Program-made: the position numbers and the translations under genes
The notes under the pieces: model-generated
What the model was told of the DNA's origin: nothing
Database searches by the model: none
The model's input: the letters and a program-made list of their open reading frames with translations, nothing else
In this document: piece after piece, positions 19,201 to 25,347 of the stretch
Position numbering within the stretch: position 1 is the first letter of the stretch
Layout of the letters: each line of letters starts with the position of its first letter
Source of the DNA: G963677085 sp963677085
Lineage (GTDB): Bacteria; Planctomycetota; Planctomycetia; Pirellulales; Thermoguttaceae
Direction of reading: 5' to 3'
Assembly (NCBI GenBank): GCA_963677085.2
Contig: CAXXFH010000004.1
Location: forward strand, 2,604,001-2,668,000
Length of the DNA: 64,000 bases

Positions 19201-19450
19201 AGGGCAAATCGTTTTGCATCAGGTAACGAAAGACCGCGTAGGCGGTACCGAGTTCCTGGAACTTCTCAAACACCAGGCGGATCATATCTCGCGCCTGTTC
19301 GTCGGGCTCCTGGATGACCTCGCCTGCGGGCGTCTTGAAGTATCCCACCGGAATGGAAAGAAAAAGCTCGCCCCGCTCCGCTTTGTTGCGGCTGCCGCGA
19401 AGCAAGCGATTCCGTAGCGTCACCAACTCGAACTCGCTCATGGCGCCCTT
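19190..19450 (-). pseudogene. Serine recombinase 1, middle portion
   Basis: The segment continues the N-terminal part (21822-22370) after removal of element 2: GAMSEFELVTLRNRLLRGSR, then ERGELFLSIPVGYFKTPAGE, DMIRLVFEKFQELGTAYAVF and a break after NDLPLG. In intact relatives, 200-300 residues with the zinc ribbon follow here. The AAG codon at the junction (19448-19450) matches the AAG at 21822-21824, and the frame is preserved across the excised insert. Confidence 0.88.
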
Positions 19451-19577
19451 GAGACGTGGCTCATAAAACACAAGTTCTACCTTCTCTCCCGAATCACGTA
19501 AGAATTCTGAAGCACCGTCGCAAGGCGGGTGGCAATTGTGGATCGGTTCGTGATGTGTTTTGGAGGGAGGGAAAACC

Positions 19578-19910
19578 ATGGATAGTGCTATCACTGCTGT
19601 CGGGCTTGCGGGCGGTAGTCCCGGCATCCTGAACGGATCTGCCAACCAAGGATCTTTCGGCGACAACCACCCTGGAAGTCACTGTACCCGCGTTGGTCGA
19701 AGTGGCCCATCTGAGCCGAGCAATTCAGAAGCGTTCAGCATGTCGTCGCTCCAAGGCGACTCACAGAGCGCGCAAGAAGAAGTAGTCCCTCCTCAGTTGT
19801 GGTTTCGACTTTCGGAAAAGGACCGAGCGTGCTTCGGCGGCTGCTTCTCGCGGATGATCCTTCGAGTTCTCAGATGCCAGGCTGATGGAACAGAAGGAGG
19901 TGAGCCATGA
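19578..19910 (+). CDS. Small accessory protein of element 2
   Basis: The protein has 110 residues. The start at 19578 is supported by a strong GGAGGGAGGG six bases upstream. The first 60 residues are Gly/Ser-rich and probably unstructured; the C-terminal part (PPQLWFRLSEKDRACFGGCF followed by SRMILRVLR) resembles the end of the small frame upstream of recombinase 1 (LDQFWNQLTDEQRQQTLDTL then IVLRQL). Its stop overlaps the recombinase start (ATGA at 19907-19910), implying translational coupling. Function unknown; a recombination directionality or regulatory factor is one possibility, not shown by the sequence. An alternative start lies at 19740. Confidence 0.6.
   Translation: MDSAITAVGLAGGSPGILNGSANQGSFGDNHPGSHCTRVGRSGPSEPSNSEAFSMSSLQGDSQSAQEEVVPPQLWFRLSEKDRACFGGCFSRMILRVLRCQADGTEGGEP
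19894..19903 (+). promoter_or_regulatory. Strong ribosome binding site of recombinase 2
   Basis: AAGGAGGTGA is a full match to the anti-Shine-Dalgarno sequence, three bases before the ATG at 19907. Most neighbouring host genes have weak or no such site, so the element brings its own strong translation signal. Confidence 0.8.
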
Positions 19911-21796
19911 TCGGAGGAAGTGTCTATTCCAAACTCAAGCCGGAGCATTTGCGACGCCAGGCTGTCGTCTACGTACGACAGTCTGGTTCTCACCAGGTGC
20001 GCAACAATAAAGAGAGTCGGCAGCGTCAATATGCGTTGATCGAACGGGCCAAAGACTTGGGATGGCCCGCCAAAAGCGTGGAGACAATCGACGAGGACCA
20101 AGGGCGAAGCGGCGCTGGTTCAGTGCATCGCCATGGGTTCAAGAAGTTGATGGCGGAGATTGCGGCAGGTCAGGTTGGCATCGTCTTGGCGTTGGAGGCC
20201 TCGCGTTTGGCGCGCTCTTCCGTCGACTGGCATCGCCTGGTCGAGATATGCGTCATTACCCAGACACTCCTCGGCGACGAGACGGCAATATACGACCCAC
20301 GCGAACCTAACGACAGGTTGTTGCTTGGGGTAAAAGGGACGATTTCTGAGGCAGAGATGTTTACCCTACGATGTCGTCTTCATGAGGGACGATGGAACAA
20401 GGCCCGGCGAGGCGAGTTGAACCGTTCGCTTCCAGTAGGTTTCGTAAGGACGGAATCCGGAGAGGTGCGGAAGCATCCTGATCGACAAGTCCAGTCGCGT
20501 CTGAATTACATCTTCCGTTTGTTCAGGCAGTTGAAAGTGGCCCGACGAGTCTTGAGGCGGTTGGTGGATGAGAAGCTCAAAATCCCCGGGAAGATCTGGG
20601 GCGGACCCCGTCACGGGCAGACGATCTGGAAGGAACCCGACTTCTCGGACCTTATGCGTACGCTCCACAATCCCATCTATGCTGGAGCCTATGTGTACGG
20701 ACAATATGAGTACGATTCCTTCAACCGTTCGCCGACCACAGGAAAGGCGAAGGTACATACCAAGCCGATTGAGCAATGGACCGTGTGTCTTCAGGGAGTC
20801 TATCCGTCCTACATTACTTGGAAAGAATTTGTGGAGAACCAGCGTCTACTCCGCTCGAACTGGTATCGCCATGAAAGCTGCGGAGCACCGCGCAAAGGGG
20901 CTGCTCTTCTGCAGGGGATCGTCTTCTGCGGGCGCTGCGGTGCGAAGATGCGCATTTACCATTACTCGACCAAAGAGCATCGCGCCCCAGGGTATGCCTG
21001 CGTCTATGAGTATGTTCGCCATGGCCAAACGCCATGCCAGCCGATGAGCACTCGTGGAATTGACGAGGCCATAGCCGAATTGTTCTTGAACGCGGTTTCA
21101 CCTGCGAAGATTGAAATCGCTCTTCGAGCGATGGAAGAGTTGGAAGACCAGAGGCAAGAAACGCTTCGGCAGTGGGAGCTTCAACTTCAACAGGCCGATT
21201 ATGACGTCGAGCTGGCTCGCCGCCGTTACGAATCGGCCGACCCTGAGAACCGGCTGGTAGCTGGAGAATTGGAAGCAGCCTGGGAAGCGGCCCTTCATCA
21301 ACGCGAGCATTTGCAGCAGCAGCGAGACACCTTCGAGCGTCAATCCGGGCATTGTGTCTGTGACCACGATCGTCGTGTGATCCAAGACCTATCTGAGAAT
21401 TTGGAACGCGTCTGGGGTGCGTCAACAACCACCATGGAAGAACGTAAGACCCTGCTTCGCTTACTCATCAGGCGGGTTCACTTGGACGGCGTAAGCGACG
21501 CCGGTAAAATTCTCATTGATGTAGAATGGTACACGGGAGCTCACAGTTCGATCAAGGTCGACCGTCTGCAAGTGGGAGTCTGGGCGCCGAAAACTCCCCC
21601 CAAGGCAGTAAAACGTATCCAAGAGCTATTGCCCACCCATGACTACGCAGACATCGCCAAAATGCTCAACAAGGAAGGTTTCAAAAGTGCCAAAGGGCTT
21701 CCGTATAACAGACAAACCGTGGGATACGTTGTGCGGAGTCGAGGATGGAGTCGCAGGAAAGGAAAGATGCGCAGGCCGCACAAGGCCAAAAGTTGA
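19907..21796 (+). CDS. Large serine recombinase (intact), element 2
   Basis: The protein has 629 residues. Large serine recombinases make double-strand cuts with a two-base overlap through a phosphoserine link. The resolvase domain (about 15-160) starts VVYVRQSGSHQVRNNKESRQ with the catalytic serine in VRQS, then has the arginine-rich ALEASRLARSSVDWHRLVE and the NDRLLLGVKGTISEAEM helix. The recombinase domain follows (LPVGFVRTESGEVRKHPD, about 178-195; NPIYAGAYVYGQY, about 260-272), then a zinc ribbon (CGRCGAKM near 343-350 with later Cys), a coiled coil (about 395-480) and a C-terminal domain (about 565-620). No frame break is visible; probably active. Confidence 0.95.
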   Translation: MIGGSVYSKLKPEHLRRQAVVYVRQSGSHQVRNNKESRQRQYALIERAKDLGWPAKSVETIDEDQGRSGAGSVHRHGFKKLMAEIAAGQVGIVLALEASRLARSSVDWHRLVEICVITQTLLGDETAIYDPREPNDRLLLGVKGTISEAEMFTLRCRLHEGRWNKARRGELNRSLPVGFVRTESGEVRKHPDRQVQSRLNYIFRLFRQLKVARRVLRRLVDEKLKIPGKIWGGPRHGQTIWKEPDFSDLMRTLHNPIYAGAYVYGQYEYDSFNRSPTTGKAKVHTKPIEQWTVCLQGVYPSYITWKEFVENQRLLRSNWYRHESCGAPRKGAALLQGIVFCGRCGAKMRIYHYSTKEHRAPGYACVYEYVRHGQTPCQPMSTRGIDEAIAELFLNAVSPAKIEIALRAMEELEDQRQETLRQWELQLQQADYDVELARRRYESADPENRLVAGELEAAWEAALHQREHLQQQRDTFERQSGHCVCDHDRRVIQDLSENLERVWGASTTTMEERKTLLRLLIRRVHLDGVSDAGKILIDVEWYTGAHSSIKVDRLQVGVWAPKTPPKAVKRIQELLPTHDYADIAKMLNKEGFKSAKGLPYNRQTVGYVVRSRGWSRRKGKMRRPHKAKS

Positions 21797-21821
21797 ACCT
21801 TGTGCCTTATGAAGGAGGTTA

Positions 21822-22370
21822 CTTCATGCCCAACAGGAGACGATCGTTACTGTCCACAGGATCATAGACGCCGTCCTGCTCGCACAACAACGTGTTGAAA
21901 ATGCCGCACACGTCGATGAGTTGATGCCAGTCCTTGTTGGACCGCGACAACCGGCTGAGTTCCAATCCCAACACCATACCTACGTGGCTCAGGCTTACCT
22001 CCGTCATCAAGCGTTGGAAGCCTGTCCGATGCTCGGCTGTCCTACCGCTTTGACCTTGATCCTGGTCGACAATTTCGACACGCTCCGCCGGCCAGCCCAG
22101 CCGTTGTGCGAAATGCGCGAGCGCGTATTGCCGCTCGCGCGATTCACGATTCTCCAGCACTTGCTGCGGCGATGACTGCCGCACATACACCATCGCCAGT
22201 CGATCCAGATGCAGGTCGCGAATTTTCGACGTTGCTCGCAGTCCCAGCGGACTGGTGGCGGCAGCAGACATAGGCGTCGGTCGCTCGTCGCGATCTACGC
22301 CACTCAAATCATGAGCGGTCATCATGCACCTCCTGGACGCCGCGAGGTGCGCCGAGTTGTCGAAGCACAA
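21822..22370 (-). pseudogene. Serine recombinase 1, N-terminal catalytic portion
   Basis: On the minus strand from 22370, about 183 codons encode the resolvase domain: LAMVYVRQSSPQQVLENRES with the catalytic serine in VRQS, LELSRLSRSNKDWHQLIDVC and finally SNDRLLLGMK, where a stop arises at once because element 2 begins. The likely start is the ATG two codons into MMTAHDLSG (about 22325), overlapping the small upstream frame; the longer start at 22370 is possible. The remaining domains are at 19190-19450 and 18469-19200. Confidence 0.9.
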
Positions 22371-22545
22371 TGCCGCTGAGCGTGTCCAGCGTCTGTTGAC
22401 GCTGTTCGTCCGTCAGTTGGTTCCAGAACTGGTCGAGCGACGACCGCTCGACAAGCCGTGGGCGCGGGGGGGAGCAACGAGTGCGACGATTCTGGACATG
22501 GGTCACCTCCTTGGACCACTTGCTGGTGGACTTCGATCCACTCAA
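22309..22545 (-). CDS. Small accessory protein of element 1
   Basis: The protein has 78 residues; it lies just before recombinase 1 and overlaps its probable start. Its C-terminal half, LDQFWNQLTDEQRQQTLDTL followed by SGIVLRQLG, resembles the small protein that precedes recombinase 2 in element 2. The conserved placement (small frame, overlap, recombinase) suggests a joint function. I do not know the family's role. Confidence is moderate because it is short and the start is uncertain. Confidence 0.5.
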   Translation of the reverse strand: MSGSKSTSKWSKEVTHVQNRRTRCSPPRPRLVERSSLDQFWNQLTDEQRQQTLDTLSGIVLRQLGAPRGVQEVHDDRS

Positions 22546-22634
22546 CCAGCCGTAGCAGACCAGCCAACGAGATTATAGGACCAGCCGCCGATTTCTGTAA
22601 AGATGAACCATTGGAGGTAGTCTTCCTCGTGCTT

Positions 22635-22841
22635 CTTGTACCAGATGGCCGGTCCGTCGGTGTCGAAGTAGAGCAGTTTGACGCGGTCGCGTCGCTTGTT
22701 GAGGAACACGTACAGCCCGCCGCGCAGCGGATCGCGCCCGAGATGTTCTTCGGCCATGCGAATCAGGCCGTCGAAGCTTCGCCGCATATCGGCCGACGGC
22801 ACGCAGAGGTACACGTCCAACGGCAAGGAGAGACTCAACAT
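22635..22841 (-). pseudogene. tnpB: tnpB of IS66, 5' portion (69 codons)
   Basis: From the ATG at 22841 the minus strand encodes the IS66 TnpB N-terminus: LPLDVYLCVPSADMRRSFDG, LRGGLYVFLNKRRDRVKLLY and FDTDGPAIWYK. After this lysine codon the frame runs into insert sequence and stops at 22542 with unrelated residues. The start overlaps the end of tnpA by seven bases. The C-terminal portion is at 18220-18376; without the insert the two give a 119-residue TnpB. Confidence 0.94.
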
Positions 22842-23194
22842 GCGCGTCGTTCCAGATCGGCCACCAACGCGGCAACCCGGGGCAGGTCGGTTGTCGCCGG
22901 CAGACGCAACACGACACCGCTTGGCAAGACGAGTTCGATGGCGGCGGTCGCGGGCGGATCGGCGAGCGCCACCGGCACGAACGTCGGACGGGGCAAGGGC
23001 TCTGCAGCCCGGCGCGGTTCGCTCTCTTGGCGACGGAGTTTCAATTCGCGCCGCCAGGCGTAGAACGACGCCTCGCTAAGCCGTTTTTGCCGACAAAACT
23101 CCCGAACCGTCTCTCCGCTTCGCCCCTGTTGACGCACCAACTCCCTCCACATCGTCTCCTTTCGCAGGTCCCTGCGATCCTTCCTCGCACTCAT
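22835..23194 (-). CDS. tnpA: IS66 TnpA (helix-turn-helix accessory protein)
   Basis: The protein has 119 residues. IS66 TnpA is a small DNA-binding protein related to IS3-type OrfA helix-turn-helix proteins. The N-terminal half has WRELVRQQGRSGETVREFCR followed by QKRLSEASFYAWRRELKLRR (about 16-56), a helix-turn-helix. The C-terminal part, IELVLPSGVVLRLPATTDLP, then LVADLERRAC, is the usual IS66 TnpA tail. First gene of the tnpA-tnpB-tnpC set, about 60 bases inside the right terminal repeat. It appears intact. Confidence 0.93.
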   Translation of the reverse strand: MSARKDRRDLRKETMWRELVRQQGRSGETVREFCRQKRLSEASFYAWRRELKLRRQESEPRRAAEPLPRPTFVPVALADPPATAAIELVLPSGVVLRLPATTDLPRVAALVADLERRAC

Positions 23195-23252
23195 GACAAG
23201 TCTCCTGAAGTTCGGTAATCATGCCCGACTTCAGATTATCACACGCGCCAAG

Positions 23253-23274
23253 ATGCGGTTTGTGGAACGGATAC
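23253..23274 (-). repeat. IS66 right terminal inverted repeat
   Basis: Read on the minus strand it begins GTATCCGTTCCACAAACC. It pairs with 16472-16493 at 19 of 22 positions. Confidence 0.9.
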
Positions 23275-23282
23275 CGATCTAT
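23275..23282. repeat. Right 8-bp target-site duplication of the IS66 element
   Basis: CGATCTAT is identical to 16464-16471. The TAG stop codon of the adjacent minus-strand gene lies inside it (23279-23281). Confidence 0.9.
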
Positions 23283-23629
23283 GCCATCACCAGAAGCAAG
23301 CAGCCACCGCTTGTCAGGAAGCTTGTCACGCTGAAAACCAACGCGCCTCGGCCAAAGGCTGGGAAATGGTTGCGAGTTAATAGCCAGTAACCGATTCCCA
23401 CCAGAGGTCCGACCACTACCGGCGATCCCGCGCCGATCACTATTCCAACATAGTCAGGAAGGAGGTTTCCAAGTAAAGACAGCAGCAAAAAGCCCAGTAT
23501 GCTGGTAGTCACTCCGGCTGTGATAAAACCCAAGATTCCGAGACCGATCGCACTGGCCATCTCGCCCCGGTCGTTGAATTTGCCAGGCTCGTTCAACGGG
23601 GTTTGGGGAGACTCAAAGGGGTTTTCCAT
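23279..23629 (-). CDS. Small membrane protein (MENPFESP-type)
   Basis: The protein has 116 residues. The start MENPFESPQTPLNEP is a common opening for small planctomycete membrane proteins of unknown function. Three to four hydrophobic segments follow (about 27-58, 60-82, 93-115). It overlaps the end of the methyltransferase-like gene by 17 bases and is the last gene of a four-gene minus-strand set. The IS66 element inserted exactly over its stop codon, and the target duplication regenerated the stop, so the protein is unchanged. Function unknown. Confidence 0.75.
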   Translation of the reverse strand: MENPFESPQTPLNEPGKFNDRGEMASAIGLGILGFITAGVTTSILGFLLLSLLGNLLPDYVGIVIGAGSPVVVGPLVGIGYWLLTRNHFPAFGRGALVFSVTSFLTSGGCLLLVMA

Positions 23630-24554
23630 CGTCGTGTTCCTTTTGTAGTAGCCTTACCAGAAGCGTGCCCGGGCATTGTCCGCTGAGGCTCATCAGCGAT
23701 GCCGCCACGGGAATCCACAGCAACACAAAGAGTCGGCCGTCGTAGGCTGCCAGCGAACACAGCACGAGGATCATCGCGGTCTTGATCTTGTAGGCAATGC
23801 GGAAGTCTTCTCGCTGCATCACAAAAGAAAGCCCCAGGGTTAGCACCGCGGAGAGTAGGAATAAGTCGAGTTGTCGGGTCCAAATGCCGGCCAATTGCAT
23901 CAGGCCCAGCCCACCGCGTGCCACCCGGGCGACACCTTCCGGCAGGCGAGGTACCATCCGCGGAACCGACCGGCAATAGGCCGCGTATTGCTCGTTACAT
24001 GCGACCATGAGGTTTGCCTCTTCTCGCTTTGCACGCCAAGCCATGGCCGGCAGGAAGGCAAGCAGCGTCAAGGCGATGACCGGCGGATTGACGGCCAACA
24101 GGCCCATGCCGACACCAAAAAAGACGAGCGAACTATACATCGGATGCCGCACCCAGTTGTAAGGCCACTGGCGCACTACCTGATGGTCCTCTTGGATTTC
24201 GATTTGGTCGCTCCAATACCGACCGATTACCCAGCGGGCGGCCAGATTGACAATCGCTGCGGCGACCACCAACACGCAACCCGCGATCTTCGACGCAAGT
24301 TCCGCCGGCGGCGAGATATCCAGACGCCCTACTCCCAAGCGTCCCAAGTAATAGATGCCGAAAAAGAAGAGCGTCATCGTCAGCGTGGCCATCAGGTGAC
24401 GTTCGCGCGTGACGGGTCGGCGGCCGTCTTGCCCCTTTTCAGAGAACCGAATCGCGACGCTCGAAAGAATCGCGGCCGCAGCCACGAAAAGCACGAGGTA
24501 TTCCCATTGGCCAACCAGAGTGGGCAATACGTCATTGAGCGTGCGAACCGGCAT
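23613..24554 (-). CDS. Isoprenylcysteine-carboxyl-methyltransferase-like (ICMT/PEMT) membrane protein
   Basis: The protein has 313 residues and about eight hydrophobic segments. The centre has the family motif: QEDHQVVRQWPYNWVRHPMY (about 141-160), then after two helices WRAKREEANLM with the conserved glutamates that bind S-adenosylmethionine. Family members methylate carboxyl, amine or lipid groups within the membrane. It overlaps the upstream Lgt-like gene by 23 bases and the downstream small membrane gene by 17 bases, which implies tight co-expression. The C-terminal 100 residues are an extra membrane region not usual for bacterial ICMT-like proteins. Substrate unknown; a lipid is likely given the neighbours. 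Confidence 0.8.
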   Translation of the reverse strand: MPVRTLNDVLPTLVGQWEYLVLFVAAAAILSSVAIRFSEKGQDGRRPVTRERHLMATLTMTLFFFGIYYLGRLGVGRLDISPPAELASKIAGCVLVVAAAIVNLAARWVIGRYWSDQIEIQEDHQVVRQWPYNWVRHPMYSSLVFFGVGMGLLAVNPPVIALTLLAFLPAMAWRAKREEANLMVACNEQYAAYCRSVPRMVPRLPEGVARVARGGLGLMQLAGIWTRQLDLFLLSAVLTLGLSFVMQREDFRIAYKIKTAMILVLCSLAAYDGRLFVLLWIPVAASLMSLSGQCPGTLLVRLLQKEHDDGKPL

Positions 24555-25269
24555 AGCCTACGGTTTCCTGAAGCGGGCGGCGCGACAGCAGTTCCCAAGA
24601 AAACACCAGGATACCCGCCATGGCCAGAAGGTGGTAGACGGTCAGCCCCAAGAATACCCGGGGCTCGGTACGCAGGAATTCCATGGCAAACCGAAACACG
24701 CAATACGACAACATATAAAGGGGAAACCACCGGCCGGCGAGTAGTCGACGACGGCGCAAAACAACGAACACGCAAAACGCAGCCAGATGAAACGCGATCT
24801 CGAAGGCCGGAACCGGCAGGCCGTTTCGTCCCCAGCAACATCCGTTCAACAGGCAACCCACGCGACCGAAGGCCAGGCCGATACTGATCGGCAGAACGTA
24901 GGCGTCGCCGCCGCCCACCCAGTGCATGCCTTTCCGCCATTTGGCCAAACGCACGGCCAGATAGGCCCCCAACAGGGCACCGAGCATACTTTTGCCGTGG
25001 GTGACGAACTCTGGCCGAAGGCCGTAGCTAAGCAACACGGGAATTTTGGCACCAACAAACAGCCCCAGGCATGCCGGAAAGAAGACGAATTCGCGATGCG
25101 ACGGTTCGACACCCGGCATCGGGAACACAATCTTCACGATTCCGGCCGCCAGCAGACCTAGCGCCACCATCACGGAGTAGCTGGACAACGTCGCCGAGAA
25201 GATGTTAATCTCGGGATACACGTGGCCGTCCTCTGGATTACTAAACTCAAGGATCGTTAAGTTTTTCAC
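24532..25269 (-). CDS. Lgt-like (prolipoprotein diacylglyceryl transferase family) membrane protein
   Basis: The protein has 245 residues and about seven membrane helices. The signature region reads IGLAFGRVGCLLNGCCWG (about 131-148), related to the Lgt signature around GRxGNFxN, and a second family element is FRFAMEFLRTEPR (about 193-205). True Lgt has an Asn/Glu pair where this protein has Cys residues, so lipoprotein modification is doubtful; this GCC-type subfamily often sits next to radical SAM and methyltransferase genes. It begins 12 bases after the radical SAM gene. I infer a lipid-processing role. Confidence 0.82.
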   Translation of the reverse strand: MKNLTILEFSNPEDGHVYPEINIFSATLSSYSVMVALGLLAAGIVKIVFPMPGVEPSHREFVFFPACLGLFVGAKIPVLLSYGLRPEFVTHGKSMLGALLGAYLAVRLAKWRKGMHWVGGGDAYVLPISIGLAFGRVGCLLNGCCWGRNGLPVPAFEIAFHLAAFCVFVVLRRRRLLAGRWFPLYMLSYCVFRFAMEFLRTEPRVFLGLTVYHLLAMAGILVFSWELLSRRPLQETVGYAGSHAQ

Positions 25270-25347
25270 AAAGATCAGCGACTAACGGGAGCGGGTTCCT
25301 GGCTGGGTGCGGTAGCACCGTTTGGCTGGCGGCTCTGCCGCCCTGTG
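25269..25347. repeat. Dispersed repeat with GGTGCGGTAGCACCG-type palindrome, copy 1
   Basis: CAAAGATCAGCGA... with GGGTGCGGTAGCACCG and a GGCGGCTCTGCCGCC hairpin is related along about 80 bases to 36839-36920. It overlaps the end of the radical SAM gene. Confidence 0.55.

Larger units (their letters stand above)
19451..21824 (+). mobile_element. Serine-recombinase element 2, nested in recombinase 1
   Basis: This 2.37-kb element is flanked by CTT (19448-19450 and 21822-21824). It separates LLLGMK from GAMSEFEL in the recombinase of element 1, and deletion of 19451-21824 restores that frame. About ten bases inside each end is a related inverted motif, CATAA-N2-CACAAG in the left end and its mirror (reading CATAAGGCACAAG on the minus strand) in the right end, a plausible recombinase-binding arm. 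It carries a small frame and an intact 629-residue recombinase on the plus strand. Confidence 0.9.
18377..22638. mobile_element. Serine-recombinase element 1, inserted in IS66 tnpB
   Basis: This 4.26-kb segment splits tnpB at the codons for WYK/RLEEG. CTTG occurs at both junctions (18373-18376 and 22635-22638), so the exact crossover is uncertain by up to four bases. It carries, on the minus strand, a small accessory frame (22309-22545) and a serine recombinase gene that is now split and deleted. A second element (19451-21824) is inserted within that recombinase. No long terminal inverted repeats are seen, as expected for serine-recombinase elements. It is probably immobile because its recombinase is broken. 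Confidence 0.88.
16472..23274 (-). mobile_element. IS66-family insertion sequence, interrupted by a 4.26-kb insert
   Basis: The element is bounded by 22-bp inverted repeats (16472-16493 and 23253-23274) that match at 19 of 22 positions and start with GTATCCG. A perfect 8-bp duplication CGATCTAT flanks it. On the minus strand it carries tnpA, tnpB and tnpC in the standard IS66 order. Subtracting the insert at about 18377-22638 leaves 2541 bp, the normal IS66 size. The element landed on the stop codon of the gene to its right (23279-23281), and the duplicated target keeps that stop intact. Confidence 0.95.

Noticed and set aside
19560..19577. Upstream start (19560) for the small protein of element 2
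   Set aside because: The ATG at 19578 has a strong ribosome binding site at the right distance, which lies inside the longer frame.
24532..25269. Calling the Lgt-like gene lgt
   Set aside because: The Asn/Glu residues of the Lgt signature are replaced by a GCC motif, so lipoprotein modification is not supported.
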